Part shown: positions 1 through 8,945 of the stretch, in pieces
How the letters are laid out: every line of letters begins with the position of its first letter
How positions within the stretch are numbered: position 1 is the stretch's first letter
Source of the DNA: Clostridia bacterium
GTDB lineage: Bacteria; Bacillota; Clostridia; Christensenellales; Aristaeellaceae
NCBI GenBank assembly: GCA_017470945.1
Contig: JAFUXH010000062.1
Span: 1-39,763 of the forward strand
DNA length: 39,763 nt
Direction: 5' to 3'
Position numbers and translations under genes: made by a program
The notes under the pieces: generated by a model
Told to the model about the DNA's origin: nothing
The model's input: the letters and a program-made list of their open reading frames with translations, nothing else
Databases searched by the model: none

Positions 1-30
1 CGCATGGTCGCGCCGCAAAGCCAACTAATC

Positions 31-58
31 TCCACTCTCCACTCTTCACTCTTCACTC
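31..58. repeat. Four tandem 7-bp units
   Basis: Four consecutive heptamers, tccactc twice then ttcactc twice, lie downstream of the gdhA terminator. The tract has no reading frame of note and no obvious hairpin. It looks like a short low-complexity intergenic repeat. Bases 1-117 otherwise contain nothing I can name. Confidence 0.6.
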
Positions 59-117
59 TAAATCAACTCTCCATTGCCGGTGGACTGAACTGTTCCGTAT
101 CCGAATCCCAAACACCA

Positions 118-149
118 CGCCCCCGCGCGGAGAGCTCCGCGCGGGGGCG
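118..149 (-). terminator. gdhA: GC-rich hairpin downstream of gdhA
   Basis: A near-perfect inverted repeat (arms cgcccccgcgcgga and its complement, loop of about 4 nt) lies 25 bp beyond the gdhA stop. Read on the minus strand it is followed only by a weak T-rich stretch (gtttggg). It is probably the gdhA terminator or a 3' stabilising stem, though the U-tract is poor. Confidence 0.6.
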
Positions 150-173
150 CTGTGTAACTTTGGATCAGTTCGA

Positions 174-1532
<1,359 letters not shown>

Positions 1533-1537
1533 TCAAA

Positions 1538-1564
1538 CGCCGAAGCGTTCTGCTCACTTCGGCG
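1538..1564 (-). promoter_or_regulatory. gdhA leader hairpin (possible attenuator)
   Basis: Between the gdhA promoter and its ribosome site, the transcript can form an 8-bp stem (cgccgaag with cttcggcg, 11-nt loop). On the minus strand it is followed at once by tttgatttt. That is the shape of a weak intrinsic terminator in the 5' leader. No leader ORF or known riboswitch core is visible. Confidence 0.45.
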
Positions 1565-1567
1565 AAT

Positions 1568-1597
1568 ATTATATAAAATCGAAGAAAAGAAATGCAA
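1568..1597 (-). promoter_or_regulatory. gdhA promoter
   Basis: On the minus strand: TTGCAT, an 18-bp spacer, then a perfect TATAAT, ending about 57 bp upstream of the gdhA ATG. This fits a sigma-A promoter. Confidence 0.7.
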
Positions 1598-1635
1598 GAT
1601 ACCGGCTGTTCTTTGCTTGTATTTTGCCTGTTTTT

Positions 1636-3123
1636 TCAATGTTTTTCAACCTTTGGCATCAGCGTTTGGCACAGGCTCCAGTCGTAGGCAAGCCGCCTGT
1701 CGGCGTCGTAGAGCAGATCCGAGGTGAATTGCTGGATCGCTTCCTCTCGTTTTTGAGGGTCCCGGATCTCCGCCAGGGCGGGCAGGCAATCCGGCGTGCA
1801 GCTTTCCCGCAGGGACACGATGGCGTTCCAATCCCCCGTTCCTTCGTTGAAGCGCCGCACCTGATTCCGGCATACGATGCGATCGACGTTGCATAGGTTC
1901 AGCGCGATCCAGCTGCCAAGCGCCACCGCCGCCAGCAGGGGGCAGATGCGCAGCGCGGGCCGAACGCTTTTGACGATCGCCGCGATCAGCGCCAGCAGGA
2001 TCATGGCCATCGCCCACAGGGTCAAAAGGCGCAGGGTGCTCAGGCCGTAGGCGTCCATATACAGCCGCATGCGGAAGAAGGCGGAGGCGTTGATGACGAT
2101 GGTCAGCGCCGCCACCAAGGCGCACAAGGCGCGTACCGCCCGGGCGTCCCGCCACAGCGCCAGGGCGGGCAGGATCAGGGCCAGCGTCAAGCCGGCCAGG
2201 GCCACCAGCTGGAAAAACCCGCTGCGGGCGTACGCCGCATAGCCGCCGCTCATGCGCACGGAGGATACCCCGCCGAACAGATACCGCACCTGGATGTAGG
2301 CAAATACGGCGTACAGCAGCGCCAGCACCGCCAACACCACGGCAATCGCCAGGGGCTGAAGGCTCGGGGCGCGGGCGGGGGATAGCGCCTTGGGGGGCAG
2401 CACTGCGCTGAACAGAAAGGAAAACAGGGCCAGCGACAGGAAAAAGGCGATGATCAGCCGCATCAGGAAACGGCCGTCCAGGCCGCCGATGGCGTGGGCC
2501 CCCTCGATCCACAGGCTTTCAAACAAAGCGTCGGCGCTGCACATCAGCGTTACCGCCACCGCCGTTATCGGGATCGCCGCCAGCAGCCCCATCAGCACGG
2601 GATACCAGCCGACCTTGTTTTTCCGCTTTAGCGACAGCGCGCGGAAGGGTACGCCCCAGTGTCGCAGCGGCGTGCGGAACAGGAGGCGAAAGCCATCCCA
2701 CAGCCCGGCGGCGGTCAGCGGCGGATGGGCGATCTGCCCGGTGAGGCTGAACACGGCCTGGGCCGACAGCAGCACGGTGACCGGCAGGTTCATGGCCCGC
2801 AGGCCGTCGTTGGCAAACAGCGCGAAGCATGTCCCCAGCAGGATGGAAAGGATCAGGCAAAGCGATCCGCCCCGGGTCCAGCGCAGGGTCCCTTTCACTT
2901 GGGCACAGATCAGCGCGGCGCTCAGCAGCGCCCATTGGGTCACTGTCAGGCCGATGCCCGGCAGATGATCGGAAAAGAAGAATTCGCCCTTCCAGTGCAG
3001 GAAGGTCCAGCCGACGGCGGCTGCCGCAGCGCAGATCAGCAGGGTCAGGCCCGTGCCGCCCATCGGCTGCGCTTCTTTGGTTTCCGCCGTTTGCGCGGGC
3101 AGCGTTTCTTCTTCAGGCATCAT
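1636..3123 (-). CDS. DUF4173/DUF4153-like polytopic membrane protein
   Basis: This 495-residue protein has a short acidic cytoplasmic N-terminus and about 11-12 hydrophobic segments. It ends in a soluble C-terminal tail (about residue 410 on) with several Cys residues. The segments YIQVRYLFGG and RLYMDAYGLSTLRL, followed by a late NVDRIVCRNQVRRFN motif, resemble the DUF4173/DUF4153 family, whose biochemical role is unknown. The start codon lies inside the upstream XRE gene (11-bp overlap), so translational coupling is likely. It is the last gene of a three-gene minus-strand unit with a DUF2975 membrane protein and a Cro-like regulator. I infer a membrane-stress or envelope-sensing module but see no enzymatic motif. 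Confidence 0.75.
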   Translation of the reverse strand: MMPEEETLPAQTAETKEAQPMGGTGLTLLICAAAAAVGWTFLHWKGEFFFSDHLPGIGLTVTQWALLSAALICAQVKGTLRWTRGGSLCLILSILLGTCFALFANDGLRAMNLPVTVLLSAQAVFSLTGQIAHPPLTAAGLWDGFRLLFRTPLRHWGVPFRALSLKRKNKVGWYPVLMGLLAAIPITAVAVTLMCSADALFESLWIEGAHAIGGLDGRFLMRLIIAFFLSLALFSFLFSAVLPPKALSPARAPSLQPLAIAVVLAVLALLYAVFAYIQVRYLFGGVSSVRMSGGYAAYARSGFFQLVALAGLTLALILPALALWRDARAVRALCALVAALTIVINASAFFRMRLYMDAYGLSTLRLLTLWAMAMILLALIAAIVKSVRPALRICPLLAAVALGSWIALNLCNVDRIVCRNQVRRFNEGTGDWNAIVSLRESCTPDCLPALAEIRDPQKREEAIQQFTSDLLYDADRRLAYDWSLCQTLMPKVEKH

Positions 3124-3331
3124 CCTGCACCCCCTCCTCGTACACCAGGATATCCCCCGGCTGGCATTGCAGCGCTTTGCAAATGGCGTCCAGGGTGGAA
3201 AAGCGCACGGCCTTCGCCTTGCCGTTTTTCAGAATGGAAAGATTGGCCATGGTGATGCCCACCTGATTACTCAATTCCGTCATGCTCATTTTCCGGCGGG
3301 CCAACATGACGTCCAGATCGATGCGGATCAT
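3113..3331 (-). CDS. Small XRE/Cro-family transcriptional regulator
   Basis: This 72-residue protein is almost entirely a helix-turn-helix domain (MTELSNQVGITMANLSILKN is the HTH core). It has the size and sequence style of YozG-like regulators, which are commonly encoded next to DUF2975 membrane proteins. The gene sits 12 bp downstream of the DUF2975 gene and overlaps the DUF4173-like gene by 11 bp, so the three are one operon. A likely target is the 8+8 palindrome at 3885-3905 beside the operon promoter, which would be autoregulation. That link is inference. No sensory domain is present, so any signal would have to come through a partner protein. Confidence 0.88.
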   Translation of the reverse strand: MIRIDLDVMLARRKMSMTELSNQVGITMANLSILKNGKAKAVRFSTLDAICKALQCQPGDILVYEEGVQDDA

Positions 3332-3343
3332 TGCGTGCCCTCC

Positions 3344-3826
3344 TCAAATCGTCAGGTCGTTTTCTTCCTTCAGCTTCACAGCCCGGGCCAGCAATTTGCC
3401 GATGCCCCAGGCCAGCACCCCCAATGCGCCGCTGGCCACCGTGGCGGCCAGTACGCAAAACGCCCACCCCGCGTTGCCCACGTTCAGGATCAGGCAGGGC
3501 AGGATACCCGCCGCCAGGATGATGCCGCTGCCGATCAGCATGCAGCGGGCGATGCGCTGAAGCCCCCGGGCGTTTTCCTGGCAGAAGGACCGATCCTGAC
3601 CGATGCGCGCGCAGATACGGAAATACTCTGTCAGCGCGTACAGGTAGACCCCGGCCAGGGCCCAGGCGCAGATCAGCACCGGCCAGAACATGAATTGCAA
3701 TTGGGGATACTCCTCCCGAATACCGACACCCAGCAGCGGGATATACAGGAAAAAGACGATGAGCAGCACCAGCGCGGCCAATGCCCCGGCCGCGATCAGA
3801 CAACGGGATACCTTACTGTGTTCCAT
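3344..3826 (-). CDS. DUF2975 family membrane protein
   Basis: This is a 160-residue protein with four predicted membrane spans (near residues 8-30, 45-65, 95-118 and 122-145) and a short charged tail (KLKEENDLTI). The fold pattern and the adjacent small Cro-like regulator match the DUF2975 family, whose function is unknown. The start at 3826 is chosen because a clean AAGGAGGG lies 8 nt upstream. A start at 3850 in the same frame would place that ribosome site inside the coding region. First gene of the operon, transcribed from the promoter at 3851-3879. Confidence 0.82.
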   Translation of the reverse strand: MEHSKVSRCLIAAGALAALVLLIVFFLYIPLLGVGIREEYPQLQFMFWPVLICAWALAGVYLYALTEYFRICARIGQDRSFCQENARGLQRIARCMLIGSGIILAAGILPCLILNVGNAGWAFCVLAATVASGALGVLAWGIGKLLARAVKLKEENDLTI

Positions 3827-3850
3827 GGTTGTTTCCCTCCTTACGGGCAT

Positions 3851-3879
3851 ACTATATCACGCAGAAAATCATTTGTCAA
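3851..3879 (-). promoter_or_regulatory. Promoter of the DUF2975-XRE-DUF4173 operon
   Basis: Minus strand: TTGACA, 17-bp spacer, TATAGT. The predicted transcription start is about 15-20 nt before the ATG at 3826, giving a very short leader. Confidence 0.78.
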
Positions 3880-3884
3880 TAAAA

Positions 3885-3905
3885 ATTTATCGAAAAACGA
3901 TAAAT
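3885..3905. promoter_or_regulatory. Palindromic operator candidate (8+8)
   Basis: Perfect inverted repeat atttatcg-aaaaa-cgataaat, 6 bp upstream of the -35 box of the XRE-containing operon. The size and position suit a dimeric HTH protein. The neighbouring small Cro-like regulator is the obvious candidate ligand. Inference only. Confidence 0.55.
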
Positions 3906-4016
3906 AATTATTTTGAATCGATTAAATTGGGAGATATAAAGCGGCTTCGCGCCATCGCCCGGGGAGGGGCGGGACGAGGGCGGATTGTATCCAATGCGGA
4001 ATTTTCAAAAAAACGG

Positions 4017-4045
4017 TTGACATTTCCCTGCGATATGGCTATACT
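4017..4045 (+). promoter_or_regulatory. Consensus promoter of the leader ORF/ABC exporter unit
   Basis: TTGACA at 4017-4022, a 17-bp spacer, and TATACT at 4040-4045. This is one of the two best promoters in the window and implies constitutively strong initiation with control exerted downstream. Confidence 0.85.
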
Positions 4046-4080
4046 GAGGAGGAAATTTTGAAAGAAAGGAGGCCGCAGCG

Positions 4081-4176
4081 ATGACCATGAAGAAACTGAA
4101 CCTTGTTGCATGGGTGCCTGCGAAGGGTATCTTTGTGTGCGTTTGCGGCCGCCTGGAAACTGCGATGCGCCGGTAG
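4081..4176 (+). CDS. 31-codon leader peptide upstream of ABC exporter
   Basis: A short ORF begins 36 bp after the -10 box and has an excellent ribosome site (AAAGGAGG, 8-nt spacing). It encodes 31 residues starting MTMKKLNLVAWVPAKG and ending in a Cys/Arg-rich tail (VCVCGRLETAMRR). Its last codon and stop overlap the first arm of an apparent attenuator (4169-4235). Promoter, strongly translated mini-ORF, terminator, then a heterodimeric ABC exporter is the arrangement described for Bacillus subtilis bmrB-bmrCD, where ribosome-targeting drugs relieve termination. I do not claim sequence homology to BmrB. It could be a chance ORF, but the ribosome site and placement argue against that. Confidence 0.72.
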   Translation: MTMKKLNLVAWVPAKGIFVCVCGRLETAMRR

Positions 4177-4235
4177 AGGCGTTTGATCGGCAGGAGAATA
4201 GGCCATCGGCTGCAATGCGCGCCGGTGGTCTTTTT
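4169..4235 (+). terminator. Attenuator: intrinsic terminator with competing upstream arms
   Basis: The terminator is a 9-bp stem, ggccatcgg (4201-4209) with ccggtggtc (4222-4230), with two G-T pairs and a 12-nt loop, followed by ttttt. Upstream, gccggt (4169-4174) can pair with atcggc (4186-4191). The same atcggc can instead pair with gccggt at 4221-4226, inside the terminator's 3' arm. A ribosome held at the leader stop would cover 4169-4174 and free atcggc to disrupt the terminator. The sequence therefore supports two mutually exclusive folds. The regulatory outcome is inferred. Confidence 0.65.
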
Positions 4236-4267
4236 GTATGGATTTCAAGAAGGGGGATCAACCTGTT

Positions 4268-6091
4268 ATGCAAAAGCGCAATTCCCGCCTGATGGGCGCG
4301 CTGATCCGGGAGAACAAATGGTATTTCCTGGCGGCGCTGATCTGCACGGTGTTTACCGTGATCATCGAATTTATTACGCCCATCCTGCTGGCGGAGACCC
4401 TGGATCATTATTTGCAGGGGCAGCCCAGCCGCATGCCGGGCTTCATCAACGCCTGGGTGGATTCCCTGGGCGGGCCTACGTATATGGCCCGGAACCTGTG
4501 GATCGTGGGCCTGGCGCTGGTGGGGCTGAACCTGCTCAGCGGCGCGTTTTCCTTCGGCAAGGGCCGGGCCCAGGCCGTGGCGGGGGAAAACGTATCGCTG
4601 ACGCTGCGGGAAAAGCTGTACGCCCACATCCAGCGGCTGCCCTTCGCCTACCACGTGAAGGCGGAAACGGGCGACCTGGTGCAGCGCTGCACATCCGACG
4701 TGGAAACGGTGCGCCGGTTTTTGGCCATGCAGCTGATGCAGGTGGTCAACGCGGTGATGATGATCGCCTTCGCGCTGTTCTACCTGTTCCGGGAAAATGC
4801 GAAAATCACATGGATCAGCATGATCATGCTGCCGGGGCTGTTTCTGTTCGCGTTCCTGTTTTTCAAATGGGTGATCAAGAATTTCCGCCTGTCCGATGAG
4901 GCGGAGGGCAAAATGAGCGCCGTGCTGCAGGAAAACCTGACCGGTGTGCGGGTGGTGCGCGCGTTTGGCCAGCAGGAATACGAAGTGGAAAAATTCGAAA
5001 AGGTGAGCAGCGATTTCCGGAAAAAAACCTTCAAGCTGTGCAACCTGCTGGCGGTATATTGGGCCACCAGCGACGCGCTGAGCATGACCCAATCCATGCT
5101 GACGCTGCTGGCCTGCGTGTATTTCGCCATCCGGGGGGAAATCACCGTGGGCACCATGATCATTTTCACCTCCTACATTTGGAAATTGCTGTTCCCCATC
5201 CGGCAGCTGGGCCGCATCCTGTCCGACGCGGGCAAGAGCAGCGTGGCCCTGGGCCGCATCGACGAGATCCTGCGGGTGCCGCAGGAGCCGGAGGAGCCCA
5301 ACGCCAAAAAGCCCAGCCTGAAGGGCGACATCGTGTTCGATCACGTGGGCTTTTCCTACGACGAGGGCCGGGAGGTGCTGCGGGATATGAGCTTCACCGT
5401 TCCCGCCGGCAAAACGGTGGCCATTTTAGGCGCCACCGGCAGCGGCAAATCCAGCGTGGTGCACCTGATCCAGCGGCTGTTTGAGCCGCAAAAGGGCGAG
5501 ATCCGCATCGGCGGCACCCCGATCAAGGAGATCGACCGGTATTACCTGCGCTCCCGGGTGGGCCTGGTGCTGCAGGAGCCCTTCCTGTATTCCAAAACCC
5601 TGCGGGAAAACGTGGCCATCGCCGTGCGCGACGCCACCGCGGAGCAGATCGACCGGGCCGTGACCGACGCCGCCGCCAAGGAATTCATTTTGGACAGCGA
5701 TCAGGGCTACGACACCCTGGTGGGCGAGCGGGGGGTCACCCTGTCCGGCGGGCAGAAGCAGCGGGTGGCCATCGCCCGCACCCTGATGAAGGATAACGAC
5801 ATTCTGATTTTTGACGATTCCCTGTCCGCCGTCGATACGGAAACCGACGCGCAGATCCGCGCCGCCCTGAAAAAGCGGGGCCGGAACGTGACCACCATTA
5901 TCATCAGCCACCGGATCGTCACCCTGAGCCAGGCCGATTGGATCCTGGTCATGGAGGATGGCCGGATCACCCAGCAGGGCACCCACGAGGACCTGGTGCG
6001 GCAGGATGGCCTGTACGCCCGGATCTTCAACATCCAATCCGCCCTGGAGGAAGAATTCAAAGAGGAGAAAAACGGCTATGCAGCAGTTTGA
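4268..6091 (+). CDS. ABC exporter half-transporter, BmrC-like (degenerate ATP site)
   Basis: This 607-residue protein has an N-terminal six-helix exporter membrane domain (residues 1-320) and a C-terminal ATPase (355-595). Motifs seen: Walker A GATGSGKS (about 388-395), Q-loop VLQEPFLYS, a canonical LSGGQ signature (about 492-496), and Walker B ILIFDDS. The residue after the Walker B Asp is Asp instead of the catalytic Glu, so this subunit contributes the non-hydrolytic Walker site. With the next gene it should form a heterodimeric drug or lipid exporter in the cytoplasmic membrane. I start at the ATG at 4268 (purine-rich GGGGGA upstream). The in-frame ATG at 4238 lies 2 bp after the terminator T-tract and has no ribosome site. 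Substrate is unknown. The leader/attenuator suggests induction by translation inhibitors. Confidence 0.92.
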   Translation: MQKRNSRLMGALIRENKWYFLAALICTVFTVIIEFITPILLAETLDHYLQGQPSRMPGFINAWVDSLGGPTYMARNLWIVGLALVGLNLLSGAFSFGKGRAQAVAGENVSLTLREKLYAHIQRLPFAYHVKAETGDLVQRCTSDVETVRRFLAMQLMQVVNAVMMIAFALFYLFRENAKITWISMIMLPGLFLFAFLFFKWVIKNFRLSDEAEGKMSAVLQENLTGVRVVRAFGQQEYEVEKFEKVSSDFRKKTFKLCNLLAVYWATSDALSMTQSMLTLLACVYFAIRGEITVGTMIIFTSYIWKLLFPIRQLGRILSDAGKSSVALGRIDEILRVPQEPEEPNAKKPSLKGDIVFDHVGFSYDEGREVLRDMSFTVPAGKTVAILGATGSGKSSVVHLIQRLFEPQKGEIRIGGTPIKEIDRYYLRSRVGLVLQEPFLYSKTLRENVAIAVRDATAEQIDRAVTDAAAKEFILDSDQGYDTLVGERGVTLSGGQKQRVAIARTLMKDNDILIFDDSLSAVDTETDAQIRAALKKRGRNVTTIIISHRIVTLSQADWILVMEDGRITQQGTHEDLVRQDGLYARIFNIQSALEEEFKEEKNGYAAV

Positions 6092-7925
6092 GGAACAGGA
6101 TTTTACCAAAAAATTCTCCCTGTCGCTGTGGAAAAAAGTGCTGCAGCATACCAGGGAATATCAGGGGGATCTGGTGCGGCTGATGATCGTGATGGGCATC
6201 ACGGCGGCTTGCGACGTGATCTTCCCCCTGCTGACCAGCTACGCCATCGATCACTTTATCCCCAACCTGGATCGCCCCGGCTCCACCGAGGGCCTGCCCC
6301 TGTTCATCGCGGCGTACCTGGCGGTGATGCTGGTGCAGGTGGTCGCCATTTTCCGCTTCCTGTATCTGGGCGGAAAAATCGAGGTGGGGGCCTGCTACAC
6401 CATCCGGAAAAAGGCGTTTCAAAAATTGCAGGAGCTGCCCTTTTCCTACTATGACCGCATGCCCGTGGGCTACCTGATGAGCCGCATGACCAGCGATACC
6501 CAGCGCCTGGCGGAGACCATCGGCTGGTCGCTGCTGGACCTGGCCTGGGGCGGCGTGATGATCGTGGCGGCCAGCGCCACCATGTTCGCCCTCAATTGGA
6601 AATTGACGCTGGTGGTGCTGCTGGTGGTGCCGCCGCTGGCGGTGATCTCCTGGTGGTTCCAGCAGCGCATCCTGCAGGCGTACCGCCGGGTGCGCAAAAC
6701 CAACAGCAAAATCACCGGCGCGTTCAACGAAGGCATCATGGGGGCCAAGACCACCAAAACGCTGGTGCGGGAAGAAATGAACATGGAGGAATTCACCACC
6801 CTGACGAAGGATATGAAGCGATCCGCGGTGCGCGCGGCGTCCCTGTCGTCGCTGTATCTGCCCATCGTGGTGTCGCTGGGCAGCGTGGCCACGGCCTACG
6901 CCCTGTGGAAGGGCGGCCAGCAGGTGATGATCGGCGGCATGACGCTGGGCGTGTTCCAGGTGTTTTTCAATTACACCGTGCAGTTCTTTGAGCCCATCCG
7001 CAACATCGCCAACGTGTTTGCCGAAATGCAAAGCGCCCAGGCGGCGGCCGAGCGGGTGATCACCCTGCTGGAAACGGAGCCCGATATCGTGGATACCCCC
7101 GAGGTGGAGGCGGAATTCGGCGATAATTTCCACCCCAAGAAGGAAAACTGGCCCCCGTTGACGGGCGATATCGAATTCTGCCACGTGGATTTCCAATATA
7201 AAGCGGGGGAAAAGGTGTTGAGCGATTTCAACCTGCGCGTGAAGGCGGGGGAAACCATCGCCCTGGTGGGCCCCACCGGCGCGGGAAAATCCACGGTGGT
7301 AAACCTGGTGTGCCGTTTTTACGAGCCCACCGGCGGAGTGATCAAACTCGACGGGGTCGATTACAAAAAGCGCAGTCAATTGTGGCTGCAAAGCAACCTG
7401 GGCTACGTGCTGCAGGAGCCCCGGCTGTTTTCCGGCACCATCCGGGATAACATCCGCTACGCCAAATTGGACGCCACCGACGCCCAGGTGGAGGAAGCCG
7501 CGCGGCTGGTGAACGCCGAGCCCTTCATCCTTCGGATGGAAAAGGGCTACGATACCGACGTGGGGGAGGGCGGCAGCCGCCTGTCCACCGGGGAAAAGCA
7601 ATTGATCTCCTTTGCCCGGGCCATTCTGGCTGATCCCCGCATCTTTGTGCTGGATGAAGCCACCTCCTCCGTGGATACCCAAACCGAGCAGATCATCCAG
7701 CACGCCATTTCGAAGGTGCTCACCGGCCGTACCTCCTTCATCATCGCCCACCGGCTGTCCACCATCCGCACGGCGGACCGCATCCTGGTGATCGACGACG
7801 GAAACATCAAGGAAATGGGCACCCATCAGGAATTGCTGCAGAAAAAAGGCGCGTATTACAACCTGTACACCAACCAATTCCAGGAAGAACAGGCCATGGA
7901 GATCCTGGGCAAGGCGGAGGCGTAA
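6078..7925 (+). CDS. ABC exporter half-transporter, BmrD-like (catalytic ATP site)
   Basis: This 615-residue partner of the preceding half-transporter overlaps its stop codon by 14 bp, so the two are probably translationally coupled. It has a six-helix membrane domain (residues 30-320) and an acidic 15-20 residue insert (341-360) before the ATPase domain. Motifs: Walker A GPTGAGKS (398-405), Q-loop VLQEPRLFS, and Walker B with catalytic Glu in VLDEATSS (Glu527). The signature is LSTGE rather than LSGGQ. Together with the first subunit this gives one complete site (this Walker A/B plus the partner's LSGGQ) and one degenerate site, as in asymmetric exporters such as BmrCD and TM287/288. The start is set by GAGGAG about 12 nt upstream and by the overlap. 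Confidence 0.93.
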   Translation: MQQFEEQDFTKKFSLSLWKKVLQHTREYQGDLVRLMIVMGITAACDVIFPLLTSYAIDHFIPNLDRPGSTEGLPLFIAAYLAVMLVQVVAIFRFLYLGGKIEVGACYTIRKKAFQKLQELPFSYYDRMPVGYLMSRMTSDTQRLAETIGWSLLDLAWGGVMIVAASATMFALNWKLTLVVLLVVPPLAVISWWFQQRILQAYRRVRKTNSKITGAFNEGIMGAKTTKTLVREEMNMEEFTTLTKDMKRSAVRAASLSSLYLPIVVSLGSVATAYALWKGGQQVMIGGMTLGVFQVFFNYTVQFFEPIRNIANVFAEMQSAQAAAERVITLLETEPDIVDTPEVEAEFGDNFHPKKENWPPLTGDIEFCHVDFQYKAGEKVLSDFNLRVKAGETIALVGPTGAGKSTVVNLVCRFYEPTGGVIKLDGVDYKKRSQLWLQSNLGYVLQEPRLFSGTIRDNIRYAKLDATDAQVEEAARLVNAEPFILRMEKGYDTDVGEGGSRLSTGEKQLISFARAILADPRIFVLDEATSSVDTQTEQIIQHAISKVLTGRTSFIIAHRLSTIRTADRILVIDDGNIKEMGTHQELLQKKGAYYNLYTNQFQEEQAMEILGKAEA

Positions 7926-7928
7926 GGC

Positions 7929-8945
7929 ATGAAAACGCTGGAGATCCTGGGCGACAACCGGCTGGACGCCTATACCCGCACCCGGGTAGGCTGCCGCGGG
8001 TTTGTGCTGCGGGGAGAAGAGATCCTGCTTTCCCGCGAGGAAAACACCGATTACTGGCTGATCCCGGGCGGCGGGCTGGAAGCGGGGGAAACCCTGCGCG
8101 CGTGCTGCGCCCGGGAGATCCGGGAAGAAACGGGCTGCCTGACGCGGCCCGACCAGCCCCTTCTGATGGTGCGGGAATTTTACGAGGCATGCTGCTATAC
8201 CAGCTTCTATTATTCGTGCGCCGTGGAGGGCTGGGGCGCGACCCAGCTGACGGAGGTGGAAAAGCGCCGGGGCCTGCGGCCTGCATGGCTGCCGATCGAA
8301 ATGGCCATGGAGATTTTCTCCCGCCACGCGGATTATGCCGAAACCAATGAGGAGAAACGCGGCGCGTATCTGCGGGAATACGCGGCGCTGCAGGCCTTTT
8401 TGCCCCTGTTTGATCAGCCCCAACGGCGCAAACCTTTGTATATCGAAACCGCGCGTCTTGCGATCACGGAATTTTCCCCCGAAATGGCGCGGGATGTGCA
8501 CCGCAATTCGCTGGACGCGGATAACCGCCGCTTCGTGCCCGACGAGGTGTTTGAAACGGAGGAGGAAGCCCGGGATACGGTGGCCTTCCTGATGAATTGC
8601 TACGGCGGCGAGGAGGGGCCCTTTGTGTACCCCATCCTGCGAAAGGAGGGGGAAAATATCGGCTACGTGCAATTGAGCCCCCTGGGCGGAGAATGGGAAA
8701 TCGGCTACCACATTGCCGCGGCCTACACGGGCCATGGCTACGCTGCCGAGGCGGTGCGGGCCTTTCTGCCCGAAATAGCCCGGCGGAAGGGGCTGGATCA
8801 CGTTCTGGGTGTTTGCCTGATGGACAACGCCGCCTCCGCCCGGGTGATGGAAAAATGCGGCTTCCGTCGAATCTACGCCGGGCCAGGGGCGTATCAGGGC
8901 CGGCAAAGGAACATCGTGAAGGCGGTGTGGGAAGCGGAAGGCTGA
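7929..8945 (+). CDS. Nudix hydrolase-GNAT acetyltransferase fusion
   Basis: This 338-residue two-domain protein begins 3 bp after the ABC exporter stop, so it is probably co-transcribed. Residues 18-165 form a Nudix domain with an intact box: Gly48, Glu54, then REIREETG (62-69). Residues 170-338 look like a RimJ/RimL-type GNAT domain (YIETARLAITEF at the start, GYHIAAAYTGHGYAAEA as the acetyl-CoA loop, NAASARVMEKCGFRR near the end). Each domain is complete. The Nudix half would hydrolyse a nucleoside diphosphate derivative, and the GNAT half would acetylate a small molecule or protein N-terminus. Substrates cannot be read from sequence. No stop or frameshift separates the halves. Confidence 0.88.
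   Translation: MKTLEILGDNRLDAYTRTRVGCRGFVLRGEEILLSREENTDYWLIPGGGLEAGETLRACCAREIREETGCLTRPDQPLLMVREFYEACCYTSFYYSCAVEGWGATQLTEVEKRRGLRPAWLPIEMAMEIFSRHADYAETNEEKRGAYLREYAALQAFLPLFDQPQRRKPLYIETARLAITEFSPEMARDVHRNSLDADNRRFVPDEVFETEEEARDTVAFLMNCYGGEEGPFVYPILRKEGENIGYVQLSPLGGEWEIGYHIAAAYTGHGYAAEAVRAFLPEIARRKGLDHVLGVCLMDNAASARVMEKCGFRRIYAGPGAYQGRQRNIVKAVWEAEG

Noticed and set aside
4238-4267. Earlier ATG for the first ABC subunit
   Set aside because: It lies 2 bp after the terminator T-tract with no ribosome site. The ATG at 4268 begins the conserved-looking QKRNSRLMGAL segment and follows GGGGGA.
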